DNA from: Perognathus longimembris pacificus
Taxonomy: Eukaryota > Chordata > Mammalia > Rodentia > Heteromyidae
Reading direction: 5' to 3'
Assembly (NCBI RefSeq): GCF_023159225.1
Contig: NC_063171.1
Span: forward strand, 14,072,602-14,136,601
DNA length: 64,000 nt
Positions 37,636-48,959 of this stretch are shown here, one piece after another (within the stretch, counting starts at the first letter, position 1; each line of letters starts with the position of its first letter). Made by a program: the position numbers and the translations under genes. Under the pieces are notes generated by a model, which searched no databases, was not told the DNA's origin, and was given only the letters and a program-made list of their open reading frames with translations.

Positions 37636-38165
37636 ACAAGTGAAATTAAAATGAGTAAGAGTTATGAAAGTGGAAACTCACTGAGAATTGTTGCTTACCA
37701 GTTAGGATATCATAAAACCATAGTTATAATCATGAAGACTAAGAATGAAGTGGTAGGAGCTAATAAAGTCTCCTTTCTTGAAAGCCATGAAAAAAATAAA
37801 TGTTTGAAAAGAGCTATATCAGATAGAATCTTTAAGGAATTGGTTAAAGACCAGAAGTAGAATGTATATCTTCAGCAAAATGCCAATTATAGTAAAAAAA
37901 AAAATGGTTTTACAATGTTGAAAAACCACAAAACAAACTAACAACAAAAACAATCCAACACGATGGTGCACATCTGGCTATCTTTGCTTGATTTAAATGA
38001 TCCCTTCGATGTATTTACTATGTAGTGTGAAATTGAATGGTAAGTCTACAAATGCTCACATGAAGTTGGCTGAGGAATTTCTGGAAAGTACAAATAAAGA
38101 GATTTCAGAGAGAAATTATTTGCAAGAATAAATCTTCAAGGTGCACAAAATCTTGCTCTACTTAC
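37636..38165 (+). pseudogene. Pogo/Tigger-family transposase relic
   Basis: Two separated segments read as a Tigger/CENP-B-type transposase. 37642-37857 encodes an N-terminal helix-turn-helix ('YESGNSLRIVAYQLGYHKT', then 'KNKCLKRAISDRIFKEL' leading to the 'WIEDQ'-like position) and ends in a stop at 37858. 38027-38165 encodes 'VKLNGKSTNAHMKLAEEFL' and 'ERNYLQE', then a stop, then 'IFKVHK'. These match in order the conserved region of Tigger transposases before the first catalytic aspartate of the DDE domain, and that aspartate is replaced here. The protein would bind transposon ends and cut DNA in the nucleus. This copy is dead: it has stops, a frameshift between the two parts and no catalytic core. 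A retrocopy of a domesticated relative (TIGD/JRK type) is the alternative. Confidence 0.75.
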
Positions 38166-38224
38166 AATAATTTATGAAATTACTTTCCTTCATAAGACCA
38201 AAGCTTACCAGATTCTCAGCCTTT

Positions 38225-38420
38225 TTTAAAGAAAATAATTTTATTATTAAGGTGATATACAGCGGGGATACAGTTACATATGTAAGTTAGTGAGTACATT
38301 CCTTGTCAAACTTGTTACCTCTTCTCTCATTTTTCTCCCACCTTCCCTCCCACTAACCACACCCCCTCAGAGTTGTATAGTTAATTTCCAACATACTGTT
38401 TTGTATTTTAAGAATAGATT
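38225..38420 (-). mobile_element. Old L1 3' UTR fragment, antisense
   Basis: The plus strand shows 'aaggtgatatacagcgggga', 'acttgttacctcttctctca' and a C-rich pyrimidine tract, the antisense of the L1 3' end. It cuts off the Tigger relic on the right. Confidence 0.65.
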
Positions 38421-40205
38421 AAAAGTCTTCACTGAGGAAGGATAATGTTGCAGGCCTCAGCCTGAAGTCTTTCGGGTTCCTGCACAATGTCGATAACTCC
38501 CCAAGCAGCCACACGAACCCTGTGCTCTATCCTTGATTAATTCAGAGGGGCTCCAATTCTACAAATTACTCCCTGGAATGGCAATCTATGGCTATAACAC
38601 TTTTTTATTTTCTACACTCTAATTTTACTGTGCCTTTTTATATGTAGATACACTCAGACACACAGAAACACACACATATTTATATTTGGTTAATTTGCCC
38701 ATGATATTCAGATTATTAGTATGCTGTACATGTATGTAACCAATGACAAGAGGCCATGTCATAAAGTCTAGCTGTGAATCAGCTGCTTTTTCTAGGTACA
38801 TTTAAGTGCAAATTCTAATATTCACAAATTCACCTAAGGTCATGTTTCTTAAACCCTGTCTCTATTATTATCAAACACATGACTATACTTAGAAAATCTG
38901 TTAGGACATTATGTCCTTAGTTGAAATTTTGCTTTTTTTAATCAAATAAACTTACATTAGCATTATTTTTTGAAGGATAGTGATTTTCATGTTTGCAAAA
39001 GCAGTTTAAACAAATAATTATAGTTAAGTGATATAGTATTACACAGGTACAGGATTTCTGAATCCTATTTGCTACAACCTACATGTTGAAAATTCTGCAA
39101 ACACTTAGTTACAATACAGTAATAAGTCATGGGACTAAGTCCAATTCTGACAATTGTTGCCATATTATCAACATTACCACATTATTAGTTCTCTGATGGT
39201 AAACCAATTAAAGAGTACTTCAGTGGGAAAACAAGTTATAAATTTGGTTGTCTAGTTCTGAAGATTTATTTGATGAAACTAGTGATTACTATATTAGTAA
39301 TTAGAAGTGTTTAAAACAATAGTTTTGTTACAGATGGATCTTATTTAATTTGATAAGGTTCTTAGTGTTTGGTTGGGAGATTTGATTTCTTTTCCATGTT
39401 AATGATCTTAAGTCACCTTTGTAAATACTCTTTTGTACTGACTTAGACAGTATTTCTAAAAACATTACAGTGGAAACATACCAGCATAGAAAAATTTCTG
39501 AAGATCAGAGGGTATAAAGTTTCAGTCAGGAATTCTAATTTTTTAGTGATCTATCTACCAGAGATTATGTTCAGAAGACGTATGTTGAGTATTTTGAAAT
39601 TGCTGATAGATGAATTTGCAAATCCAATTACCATTAAAAAAGAAAAGCATGTGAAGTGATCAACATATTAATTAGGAAATAAAACCAAAGAATAATGTGA
39701 ACATATATAAAAATATCACATTTATCATTTGTGGGATCATTTTACATTATATATGTTATATCTGATATAACATTTTGCCGTATATATTTTACTTTATCAT
39801 GTGTAAATATATACATAATCTTATGTGTATCTACATACATATCTATTTCCTGCCATTTACAGACAACTCTAGCAGCAACAACAAATCATACATCAAAGTA
39901 TAACCAAAAATGTTGATTTACTTCATAAAGAAAGAGATACCAACTTGTCCTAGAAATCAATAGTTGTATTGCAGTGGAAAACATTTTAGAAGCACCATGG
40001 TAATAGAACTTAAAATGGTGTTTATTAAATTGTTTCTGGTAAAGTTTAAATGATGATCATAAATGAAATCAAACATAAGAATAATTTACTAACAAAAGTT
40101 ATTAGAATACTCTGGTGAAACATGTTGTGTTTTAATTTTCCTCCAACATTTTGAACCTTTTCTGTATGGACTGAATTGTGATTTGTTAGACTATGCCATG
40201 TTGTT
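38421..40205. other. Unassigned spacer with a GC-richer patch
   Basis: 38450-38560 is noticeably richer in GC and CpG than its surroundings and is not assigned. The rest is AT-rich with no gene recognised. Confidence 0.45.
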
Positions 40206-40209
40206 GTTG

Positions 40210-40415
40210 TTGTTGTTTTTGTTGTTTGGTGACAGTACTGACTTGAAAACAGTATTCCACGCCCCCCACACACACACATTTTTTCCCCACTCAAGGATGG
40301 TACTCTACCACTTGAGTTCTGTGGCTGGCTTTTTTAAATTTTCCTTTGCTGGTTAATTTGAGATAAGTGTCTCAAGGACAGTCTGGCTTTAAACCATGAT
40401 TCTCAGGTTTCAGTC
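40210..40415 (-). mobile_element. Composite SINE, antisense
   Basis: Motifs 'tactctaccacttgagttct', 'gctggttaatttgagataag' and 'ctttaaaccatgattctcag' appear in antisense order. Confidence 0.65.
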
Positions 40416-40465
40416 TACTGTGAAGGAAGGAGCACAGGATGAACCTGTACCCATGGATGATATGC

Positions 40466-40628
40466 AAAAAGAAAGAAAGAAGGAAGGAAAGAAAGAAAGA
40501 AAGAAAGAAGGAAGGAAGGAAGGAAGGAAGGAAGGAAGGAAGGAAGGAAGGAAGGAAGGAAGGAAGGAAGGAAGGAAGGAAAGAAGGAAGGAAGGAAGGA
40601 GAGAAGGAAGAAAGAGAGAAAGAAAGAA
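40466..40628. repeat. 163-bp uninterrupted purine tract (GAAA/GAAG)n
   Basis: Only A and G occur on the plus strand from 40466 to 40628. The 4-bp repeat leaves Lys/Arg/Glu/Gly-coding and Ser/Phe/Leu/Pro-coding frames open on both strands. These are artefacts of the repeat. Confidence 0.95.
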
Positions 40629-40629
40629 C

Positions 40630-42207
40630 AATGTCCTGAATGTATTTAATCTGAATGTCACCTTTGAATGGTGATTTACTGACCACTACTTCAGGCCATA
40701 ATTGTGACAATTATATATTTTTTCAAATATCTTAATATCAGAGCTTGCACCATTCATTGAGGTTTAATAATGGACCAAATTTGAGTTACTGACACTCAAC
40801 AGTGAAAGTTTTTTTTTTAAATAAGAATATATTGTAATAAACAGTCATGCAATACCTATATTATTGACTGGGTAAAATAGCTACCTATACTTGGTGGAAA
40901 TTTTAATAGTTAGATTAAATAAATGAATGGGAGTTTATGGGTGGGAAATCTGCCTGCAGCAGAATAAATTGTTGCAAATACCGAGTAATAGAATCACTTA
41001 ACACTCAAACACACAAACTGTGTTTTTACAATAACTAACTGATGAGATTTTAATTGTACTGTTTTTAATCCCTAGATTTCTCATCCTTCATCCCTTCCTG
41101 GGAAAGCACTTGAGTCACAGCCCTATTTCGAGCTTTTTCTGTGCATATCACTGCATAAACGTTCATGTACATCAAAGTTCACTCAGTCTTCAAGACTGGG
41201 AAAGCAGTTATGCCATGAAACTGTTTACAGTTTGTACAAAAAAGGATATTTTAAATGAATGACAATAGTACTTGCAAGAGAAGCATATGTGCCCCCTCCC
41301 CATTTTGTTCTCAGCTCCCAGGCACTTGCATGCACCTCTACTCCTGTTTACTCCATTGTTTATTTCATTTCCTTCACAGAATTATTCTCCCCATAAATCA
41401 CTATATTAATGTTCTTAAATATTGTCTAGTGTTGTCCAAAGAAAATATAAAATCTACAAGTAAAGTTATTATTTTTGTTCAAAGTTATAATTTTAATAAC
41501 TACATGTGATTTTTATTAAAGAAAAAGTCCATATTTTCTGAAGTCTGTCATTAATCTTTCATAGGTACATTTTTTTTGTGGAAGTCTTAAGTAATATTTA
41601 CTTTGCATTGTTTAGAATTGACCTAGACTTTCTTAAATGCTTTAACAATGGAATCTGAGTGTACAAAGGGAATCTGTCATATCCAGGGATTAGCTATTCT
41701 TTGGGCTGATGCATAATTTTAGTTCGGAGAAGTCCACCTACTCAAGCTCACGGGAACTTAATAATCAAAGGTTTTGGCTGTCTTCCAGAATGTTAGTATG
41801 CAACTATGTATTTTGATCTTTTTTCTAATGCATTTGGAAAAGCAAGTTGAATAGCAAATTAATTTTAACAACAATGATAATACTCCTGGATTGTTACTGC
41901 TGTTCAGAGCATTAAATGGAAAACTATTCTAGAGATATATGTAAGTGTAGCTGGCAAAAAATGTGTCTTGAAGGCTAAGTGATGTTTGGGGGCAAAAGTG
42001 TGTGCAGTGATATGAATACCTTATGCTGCACATCTTTTAAAAGGAAGCTCAGATGTATTATTTCTGGAAACCTTTATGGAGAAGCCAGTATATTACTGTG
42101 GGTGAAATAATGCCAGTGCTTTCTCATTTACATGCAAATAGATATTTATTTTGTTCTTTCCATCATTTCTTCTTAATGAAAAAATACATAAATTGGGTAT
42201 ATTTTCA
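40630..42207. other. Unassigned AT-rich spacer
   Basis: No gene or clear repeat recognised up to the left TSD of the large L1. Confidence 0.5.
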
Positions 42208-42250
42208 TCTTAACATTTATTTTTTTAATTTTTTCTTGAAACTAGGTCTT

Positions 42251-42256
42251 TTTATT
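42251..42256 (-). terminator. AATAAA polyadenylation signal ending the transduced transcript
   Basis: AATAAA on the minus strand lies about 17 bp before the A tail (42234-42222), the usual spacing to a cleavage site. Confidence 0.7.
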
Positions 42257-42424
42257 CTTCTTAAGATAGTTGTACAAAAAGTTTTCAGTTCAACCTGTTA
42301 AGGCAAGGTCTTGCCTAGAAACACAGTCCTCTCATTTTTACCTCCTATGTAGCTGGGATTGCAGGAATGTACTATCACACCCCATTAAAAACCTCTATCC
42401 ATCCATCCATCCATCTATTTATTT

Positions 42425-42635
42425 ACTTTTGTCAGCTATGGAGCTTGAACTCAGGGCCAGGGCACTCTCCCTGAGCTTTTGTACTCAAGGGCACCAGTTC
42501 TGGTTTTCTGGTTAATTGGAAATAAGAGTCACAGGCTTTCCAGCCCAGGCTAGCTTTGAACTAGCTTTGATCCTCAAATCTCACTCCCCTGAGTAGCTAA
42601 GCTATAGATATGAGCTATGAGCCCCTGGCCAACAA
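42425..42635 (-). mobile_element. Composite (B1+ID) SINE inside the transduced segment
   Basis: The minus strand reads the B1-like half from 42635, then the ID-like half and 'gccctgagttcaagctccat', then an A/GATGG-repeat tail. Confidence 0.75.
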
Positions 42636-43089
42636 CCTCATATTTAGACTGTATTGATTGCATTCAAATACTGTGACACACACACAGGTACAGACACAGG
42701 CACTAGCACACCAAGGCCCATGCTGTGCCCAGGAAATCTGTGTTCTGGGGCCAGTGTGGTAAGACGTTCTCTTTCCTGGAGGAGTTTTACAGGCCAAGCT
42801 ACCTACCCTCTGAGTTTGTGTCGAGTGTCAGGAAAGCAATGCTCATGCTTGTGAGTTGCTGTGCCAGTCTTAACCAAAGAGCCCTCTGCACACACTGGAC
42901 GAATGTGCTCACCCCCTCTTAAAAGAGGTTGTTCCTTCTCGAAAGGACGGCCCCAACAGGCAGATGGGGAGGACCGTACAGATTAGACTTGGGTCTGGGA
43001 ATGTGGCTTAGGTAAGGGGAGCCGGGCTTGGGAAGGCATGGCCTGCAGGTTAACTGTGAATGAGGACTGACAGCTGTGTTTCCCTGCCA

Positions 43090-43103
43090 CCAGCAGGTGG
43101 CGT
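43090..43103 (+). promoter_or_regulatory. CTCF-like core motif
   Basis: CCAGCAGGTGGCGT matches the CTCF core CCASYAGRKGGCRS at 13 of 14 positions. It lies in the GC-rich transduced segment. Binding is inferred from the motif only. Confidence 0.4.
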
Positions 43104-43754
43104 AGTCTTCCTGTCCCCGGAGCAGGGCTGGGCCTCTGGGTTGCAGAGATGCTGCTGTGGCAAAGGATGGGCTGGGAAGGTCTGACTGAGGGAGGCTAGC
43201 ATGCTGCCCCGCAGGTTCAGGCCTGGAAATGAGGCCTGGCTTGAAGGCAGGAGGTGAAGTTCAGGTTCTGCTTGTCCTGTCTACCCTATTTTTTTTTTAA
43301 TTAAATTTATTTATTTATTGAACACAAATTTTTTGACAAGGTGTTGTGCAAAAAGGGTATATTTACATAGTAGAGCAGTGTGTACATTTCTTGTGATAAT
43401 CTTACGCCCTGTTTTTCTATCCCTTCTCTAGGTCAGGTAGACATATAAACAATATACAATGTATCAAGAACATATACAGTAGTATGTGGCCACGCCCAAG
43501 AAAGTTCGCCTAGGGCTTTAAATGTAATGTCCATATTAGACCATATGTCGACAGTAGTCTTATATGAACGTACATACATAGCTTTTGAGCTATTGTATTC
43601 CCTTGAGGTGAATTTTTGACCTTTATATGTTGAGTAATTTTTGGTTTTAGTTACATACTGTTGGGTCACTGCCCCAATCCTGTGGGGAATACTATTTGAC
43701 AAGCAGTTTTTGGTTTCACAGACTTGGTCTCTACTGTCTCTCTGTCTCCCTTTG

Positions 43755-46700
43755 TTAACAGTGATATATCAGGTAGATCATGCCCCTTTGTTTTCTGTGT
43801 TCTAGGCTTGTCTTGCTCAACATTATTTGTTCAAGTTCTGACCGTTTCCCTGCGAATAACAATATTTCACCATTCCTAATAGCTATGTAGTATTCCATTG
43901 TGTATAAGTACCATATTTTTTGGATCCATTCGTCTGTGGAGGGGCATCTGGGTTGTTTCCATATTTTGGCTATTGTCAATTGTGCCACTATAAACATGGA
44001 AGTACAAATGTCTTTTTTGGTATCTTGGGGTTTGCTGTTTAGGATAGATGCCTAGGAGTGGTATGGCTGGGTCATAGGGTAGGTCTATATTGAGCTTTTT
44101 GAGAAACCTCTATACTGTTCTCCAAAGTGGTTGTACTAATTTGCACTCCCACCAACAATGGAGAAGGGTTCCTCTTTCCCCGCAGCCCCTCCAGCATTTG
44201 TTGTTGCCTGAGTTCAGAGTACAAGCCATTCTAACTGGGGTGAGGTGGTATCTCAGCGTTGTTTTTATTTGCATTTCCTTTACTACCAGAGATGTTGAGC
44301 ATTTTCTCATGTGTTTCTTTGCCATTTTTATATCTTCTCTTGTGAAGTCTCTCTTTAGCTCCTTTGCCCATTTCCTAATAGGTTTATTGGGTTTGGAGGG
44401 GCTTAGTTTTTTGAGTTCTCTGTAGATGACAGATATCAGGCCTTTGTCTGTTGCTGTGCTGGTAAATATCCTTTCCCATATGGTTGTCTGTCTTTCTATT
44501 TTGGTGGCTATGTCCTTAGCTGTGCAGAAACTTTTTAATTTGTAGTAGTCCCATTTGTCTAGTCTTTCCCCTATTTGTTGTGCCCCTGGGACTATATTCA
44601 GGAAATTCCTTCCTGTGCCTATAAGTTCTAGCGTCTTTCCTACTCTGTCCTTCAGTAGTTTCAAGGATTCAGGTCTGATATTGAGTTCCTTAATCCATTT
44701 TGAGTTGATCTTGGTGCATGGTGATAGGCTTGGGTCTACTTTGAGTTTTCTGCATATGGCTGCCCAGTTCTCCCAGCACCAGTAGTTGAAGAGGCTATGT
44801 TTATTCCACTGTATGTCTTTAGCTCCTTTGTCGAATGTCAGCTGGCTGTAAGAGTGCGGTTTTATTTCTGGATCTTCAATTCTAATCCATTGGTCTTCTG
44901 ATCTGTTTTTACACCAATACCATGCTGTTTTTGTTATGATGGCCTTGTAGTAGAGCTTGAACTCTGGTATTGTGATACCTCCTGCACTGCTTTTTTTGCC
45001 TAGAATTGCTTTGGTTATTTTAGGTTTTTTGCTGTTCCATATGAATTTGTGGATTGGTTTCTCTATTTCAGTGAAGAATGTGGCTGGGATATTGATAGGT
45101 ATTGCATTGAATTTGTATAATAATTTGGGCAGTATGGCCATTTTCACTATATTGATTCTGCCTACCCATGAGCATGGAAGGTCTTTCCATCTCCTTGTGT
45201 CTTCTTTGATTTCCCTTATTAGATTTTTATAGTTTTCATTAAATAGGTCCATCACGTCCTTGGTTAAATTGATCCCTAGGTACTTTTTTCTTTTTTTGGC
45301 TCCTGTAAATGGAATTGTTTCTATAATTTCATTTTCTGTTTGTATATTGGTGTTGTACAGAAAAGCTGCTGACTTCTGGGGATTGATTTTGTATCCTGCT
45401 ACTTTGCCAAATTGGTTTATTAGGTGTAGGAGTTTGCGTACTGAGTTTTTTGGGTTTTTGTTTTTGTTTTTGTTTTTTTTGCCAGTCTTGGGCCTTGGAC
45501 TCAGGGCCTGAGCACTGTCCCTGGTTTCTTTTTGCTCAAGGCTAGCACTCTGCCACTTGAGCCGCAGCGCCACTTCTGGCCATTTTCTATACATGTGGTG
45601 CTGGGGAATCGAACCCAGAGCTTCAGGTATACGAGGAAAGCGCACTTGCCAGTAGGCCATATTGCCAGCCCCAGGTACTGAGTTTTTTGGGTCCTTCAGA
45701 TATCAGATCATGTCGTCTGCGAATAGGGATAACTTGATTTCTTCCTTGTTGATGTGGATCCCTTTGATGTCCTCCTCTTGCCTTATTGCTATGGCTAGGG
45801 ACTGCAGCACTATGCTGAAAAGAAGTGGGAAGAGTGGGCATCGTTGTCTTTTTCCTGAGTTTAGGGGGAATGATTTAAGTTTATCTCCATTTAATATGAT
45901 ATTAGCAGTTGGTCTGTTGTATATGGCTTTTATTGTTTTGAGGAATGTTCCATCTATTCCTGTTCTCTCCAAAGCTTTTAATAGGTATGGATGTTGTATT
46001 TCGTCAAAGGCTTTTTGGGCATCGACTGAGATAACAATGTAATTCTTAATTTTAGGTCTGTTTATGTGGTGAATTATGTTGATTGATTTACGGATGTTGA
46101 ACCATCCTTGTGACTGTGGGATGAAGCCTACTTGGTCATGATGTATGATTTTCTTGATCAGTTTCTGGATCCTGTTAGCTAATATTTTATTAAGGAGCTT
46201 TGCGTCTGTGTTCATTAGTGATATTGGTCTGTAGTTCTCTTTTTCTGTTGGGTCTTTGCCTGGTTTGGGAATGAGTGTGATATTAGCTTCGTAGAATGAG
46301 TTTGGGATTTCTCCCTCTGTTTCTATTTCGCGGAAGAGTTTGAGGAGTATTGGTATTAGTTCCTCACTAAAGGTTTTGTAGAATTCGTTGGTGAATCCAT
46401 CTGGGCCTGGGTTTTTCTTTGTTGGGAGGTTCTTGATTATCTCCTGTATCTCACTGTAAGTTATTGGTTTATTTATTTAATTTATTTCTTCTTGGTTCAG
46501 TTTGGGCAGTTTGTACTTCTCTAAGAATTGATCCATTTCTGTAAAATTACTGTTTTTTGCTGAGTAGAGGTTTTGGAAATAGCTCCTTATGATTGTTTGA
46601 ATATCGTGTATACTTGTTGTAATTTTTCCAGTGGAGTCCTTGATTTTACATATATGAGTCTCTTCTTTTTTTTTGTAAGTCTTGCGAGGGGTCCGTCAAT

Positions 46701-47800
46701 TTTATTTATTTTCTCAAAGACCCAGCTTTTAGTCTTATTTATTTGTTCAATGGTCTTTCTATTTTCAATCAGATTTATCTCTTCTTTAATCTTTGTGATC
46801 TCTCCCCTCCTAGTCGTTTTAGATTCTGTCATTTCTTGTTTCTCCAGTTGTTTTAGTTTCATCGTGAGGTTATTCACCTGCTCTGCTTCCATTCTTTTGA
46901 GTGCTGAGGGCAATGATCTTGCCCCTCAGTACTGCCTTAGCTGTGTCCCATATGTTTCTTTGTGATGTGTTTTTATTGTCCTTGTGGCTTATGAATTCGT
47001 TGATTTCATCTTTAATTTGATCTGTAGCCCAAGTGTTGGATAGCAGTGTGGGGTTTAGCCTTCGAGAGTGTGTATAGCCTCTGTGGTATCCTTTGTTGTT
47101 GAGGGTTAACTTTAATCCACTGTGATCAGATATAATACATGGGATGACTTCAATATTTTGTATTTGCTGAGGTTCTTTGTGTGGCCTATGATGTGGTCTA
47201 TTTTGGAACATGATCCATAGGCTGCTGAAAAGAAGGTGTATTGGGTCTCTGTAGGGTGGAAGATTCTGTATAGGTCTGTCAGATCCATTTGGGATATGGT
47301 GTTACTTAGGTCCTCAGCTCCCTTGCTAATCCTCTGGGTGTTGGATCTGTCTCTTGGAGAGAGTGGGGTATTAAGGTCACCCACTATGATTGTGTTTGTG
47401 TGTATCTTGTTCTGTAATTCTGTGAGAATTTGCTTGACATATGTAGGGCCTCTTTTGTTCGGTGAGTATACATTTATCACCATGATGTCTTGATTCTGGA
47501 TTTTTCCTTGTATTAATATGTAGTGTCCTTCTTTGTCTTTTTGAGTTGATTTTAATGAAAAGTCCAGCTTGTCTGAGATCAGAATGGCTACACCTGCTGT
47601 TTTGGTAGGTGCGTTTGCTTGGTAGATCTTGCTCCATCCTTTCATTCGGAGCCTGTTTTTGTCTCTTGCTGTAAGGTGGGTCTCTTGTAGGCAGCAGATG
47701 TCAACTTTTTGTTTGCGGATCCATCCTGCCAGTCTGCTCCTCTTTATCGAAGAGTTTAAACCATTTATATTTAAAGAGATCAAGGATAAGGGTGTTTTTT
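43755..47800 (-). pseudogene. L1-B ORF2 (endonuclease-reverse transcriptase), broken
   Basis: Without the SINE, the region would be about 1,275 codons, the normal ORF2p length. The AP-like endonuclease (47783-47112) has 'NINGLN', 'CCLQETHL', 'VGDLNTPL' and 'SKIDHIIGH'. Its C-terminal 'SDHSGLK' lies in another frame, so a frameshift sits near 47160. More shifts fall near 46890 and 46590, with a stop near 46475. The reverse transcriptase (46460-45703) keeps 'FADDMI' and is followed by a frame change at about 45708 and the SINE. The thumb and C-terminal region reads openly from the SINE to 44110, including the Cys/His motif CX3C-X7-H-X4C ('[18 protein letters not shown]'). A TGG-to-TAG stop ends that frame, and the last approximately 80 codons (43997-43755) are in a further frame. 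No working ORF2p can be made. Confidence 0.9.
45456..45674 (-). mobile_element. IDL-type SINE inserted in L1-B ORF2, 18-bp TSD
   Basis: The body is 45481-45674 in the same orientation as the L1, with a (CAAAAA)n tail at 45456-45480. The perfect TSD gtactgagttttttgggt is at 45438-45455 and 45675-45692. It lies just downstream of the FADD catalytic motif. The open frame from 45660 runs through the SINE into ORF2 without a stop. Confidence 0.95.
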
Positions 47801-47856
47801 CCTCCTTCCATTTTCTTGTTGGGCTGTTTTTTTCCTTTTTTTTTTCTTTCTTGTCT

Positions 47857-48936
47857 TTAGTGAGCTGTTCTTTCTGTTGGACTTTGGCTATTGTAGTTTC
47901 TTTCTGTTTCTGTCTGTGTGTCTTGTACGATCTCTGTTGGGTGGGGCTCCCCTGTTAGAATTGGCTGTAGGGCTGGTTTTTTATTCACATACTCCTTTAG
48001 CTCCTCTTTGGTGTGGAAAGATCTGGTTTTCCCTTCGAATGTGAACTCCAGTTTCGCTGGATATTTGATCCGAGGTTGCATATTGTTAGACTGAAGTACT
48101 TGGATGGTGTTCTTCCACTCACTTCGTGCTTTGTAAGTTTGTGTGGATAGGTCAGCTGTTATTCGAATCCTCTTCCCATTGTAGAAAATTTCTTTCTTAG
48201 CTTTGGCTGAATTCAGAATTTGCTCTTTAATCTTGAGATCTGAAGTCTTGAATATTATGTGCCTTGGGGTGGCTTTTCTGGGGTCTGGCCTACCAGGTGT
48301 CCTATAGGCTTCAGTTACCTGGATGGGGTCCCTTGTGAGATTGGGGAAGTTTTCTGCAATAACTTTATTGAGAACATGTTTAAGCCCACTGCTCTGGTAT
48401 TTGGCTCCTTCTATTCCAATTATGCGCAGATTATATCTCTTGTCTTTGTCCATTAGTTCCTGGATTAGTCTGCCCTGAAGCTTCACCGTTTCTTGGAGTG
48501 TGGTCATTTTCTGGTTGTTGTCGGCTGCTTCATCATCCAGGCGAGAGATTCTGGATTCCATATGGTCAACTCTTTGTATTGTGGATTAAATTGTGGAGTT
48601 TATGGATGTCAGAGAGCTATTTATGGTTGTTAGATCAGCTCTGATCGTGGAAATTTCTTCCTTTAAAGAGTTGTATTTTGAATCTGTTTTTTCATGCATT
48701 TCAATTCTCAGGATGTTAAGGTCTTCTTTAAAGGAGGCTTGCATTGTATCCATTTTTGCTTCCATTTCTTTAAAGGAGGCTTGCATTGTATCCATTTTTG
48801 CTTCCATTTCTTTCTTGGCTTCCTGGGTATCCTTCAAGATTTCTGCTCTAAACTCCTGGAATTGTTTTCTGATTTCATTTCTGATGCTTTCCATCATTCC
48901 TGTTAACATGGCCTCATTTGCTTTTTTGTTCTCCAT
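47857..48936 (-). pseudogene. L1-B ORF1 (one nonsense codon)
   Basis: The frame opens at ATG 48936 just after an upstream in-frame stop and runs 359 codons to 47857. It is interrupted only by TAA at 48588-48586, where a C-to-T change of a Gln codon is likely. The first third is a charged coiled coil that includes a perfectly duplicated 14-residue segment (MEAKMDTMQASFKE). An RRM-like region follows ('NLRIIGI', 'ATPRHIIFK'), then the C-terminal domain ('RIKYPAKLEFTFEG'). Length and order match mammalian L1 ORF1p, the trimeric RNA-binding chaperone of the L1 particle. It lies about 60 bp upstream of ORF2, the usual arrangement. Confidence 0.9.
48725..48808 (-). repeat. Perfect 42-bp tandem duplication within ORF1 coiled coil
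   Basis: 48725-48766 and 48767-48808 are identical. The unit is 14 codons, exactly two heptads, so it lengthens the coiled coil without changing register. Confidence 0.95.
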
Positions 48937-48959
48937 CGCCTCTTCAGTCGTGCTGCTTT

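Larger units (their letters stand above)
42235..43290 (-). other. Candidate L1 3'-transduced segment
   Basis: The sequence between the L1-B 3' end (A-rich, 43291-43325) and the terminal A tail is not L1. Its proximal 650 bp (42640-43290) is clearly GC-richer than the flanks. The distal part holds a composite SINE (42425-42635), an (ATCC)n run (42396-42416) and a B1-like fragment (42300-42390). It is enclosed by the L1's TSD, so it most likely travelled with the L1 by read-through of the L1 polyadenylation signal. No exon was recognised in it. Confidence 0.75.

Noticed and set aside
37558..37860. A small intact gene of 100 codons
   Set aside because: The amino acids fit only an internal part of a Tigger-type transposase, and the frame breaks just downstream where homology resumes. 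A relic is the better reading.
40372..40710. Ser/Phe/Leu/Pro-rich and Lys/Glu-rich repeat proteins on both strands
   Set aside because: Produced by the tetranucleotide purine repeat. All frames stay open on both strands, so there is no evidence of coding.
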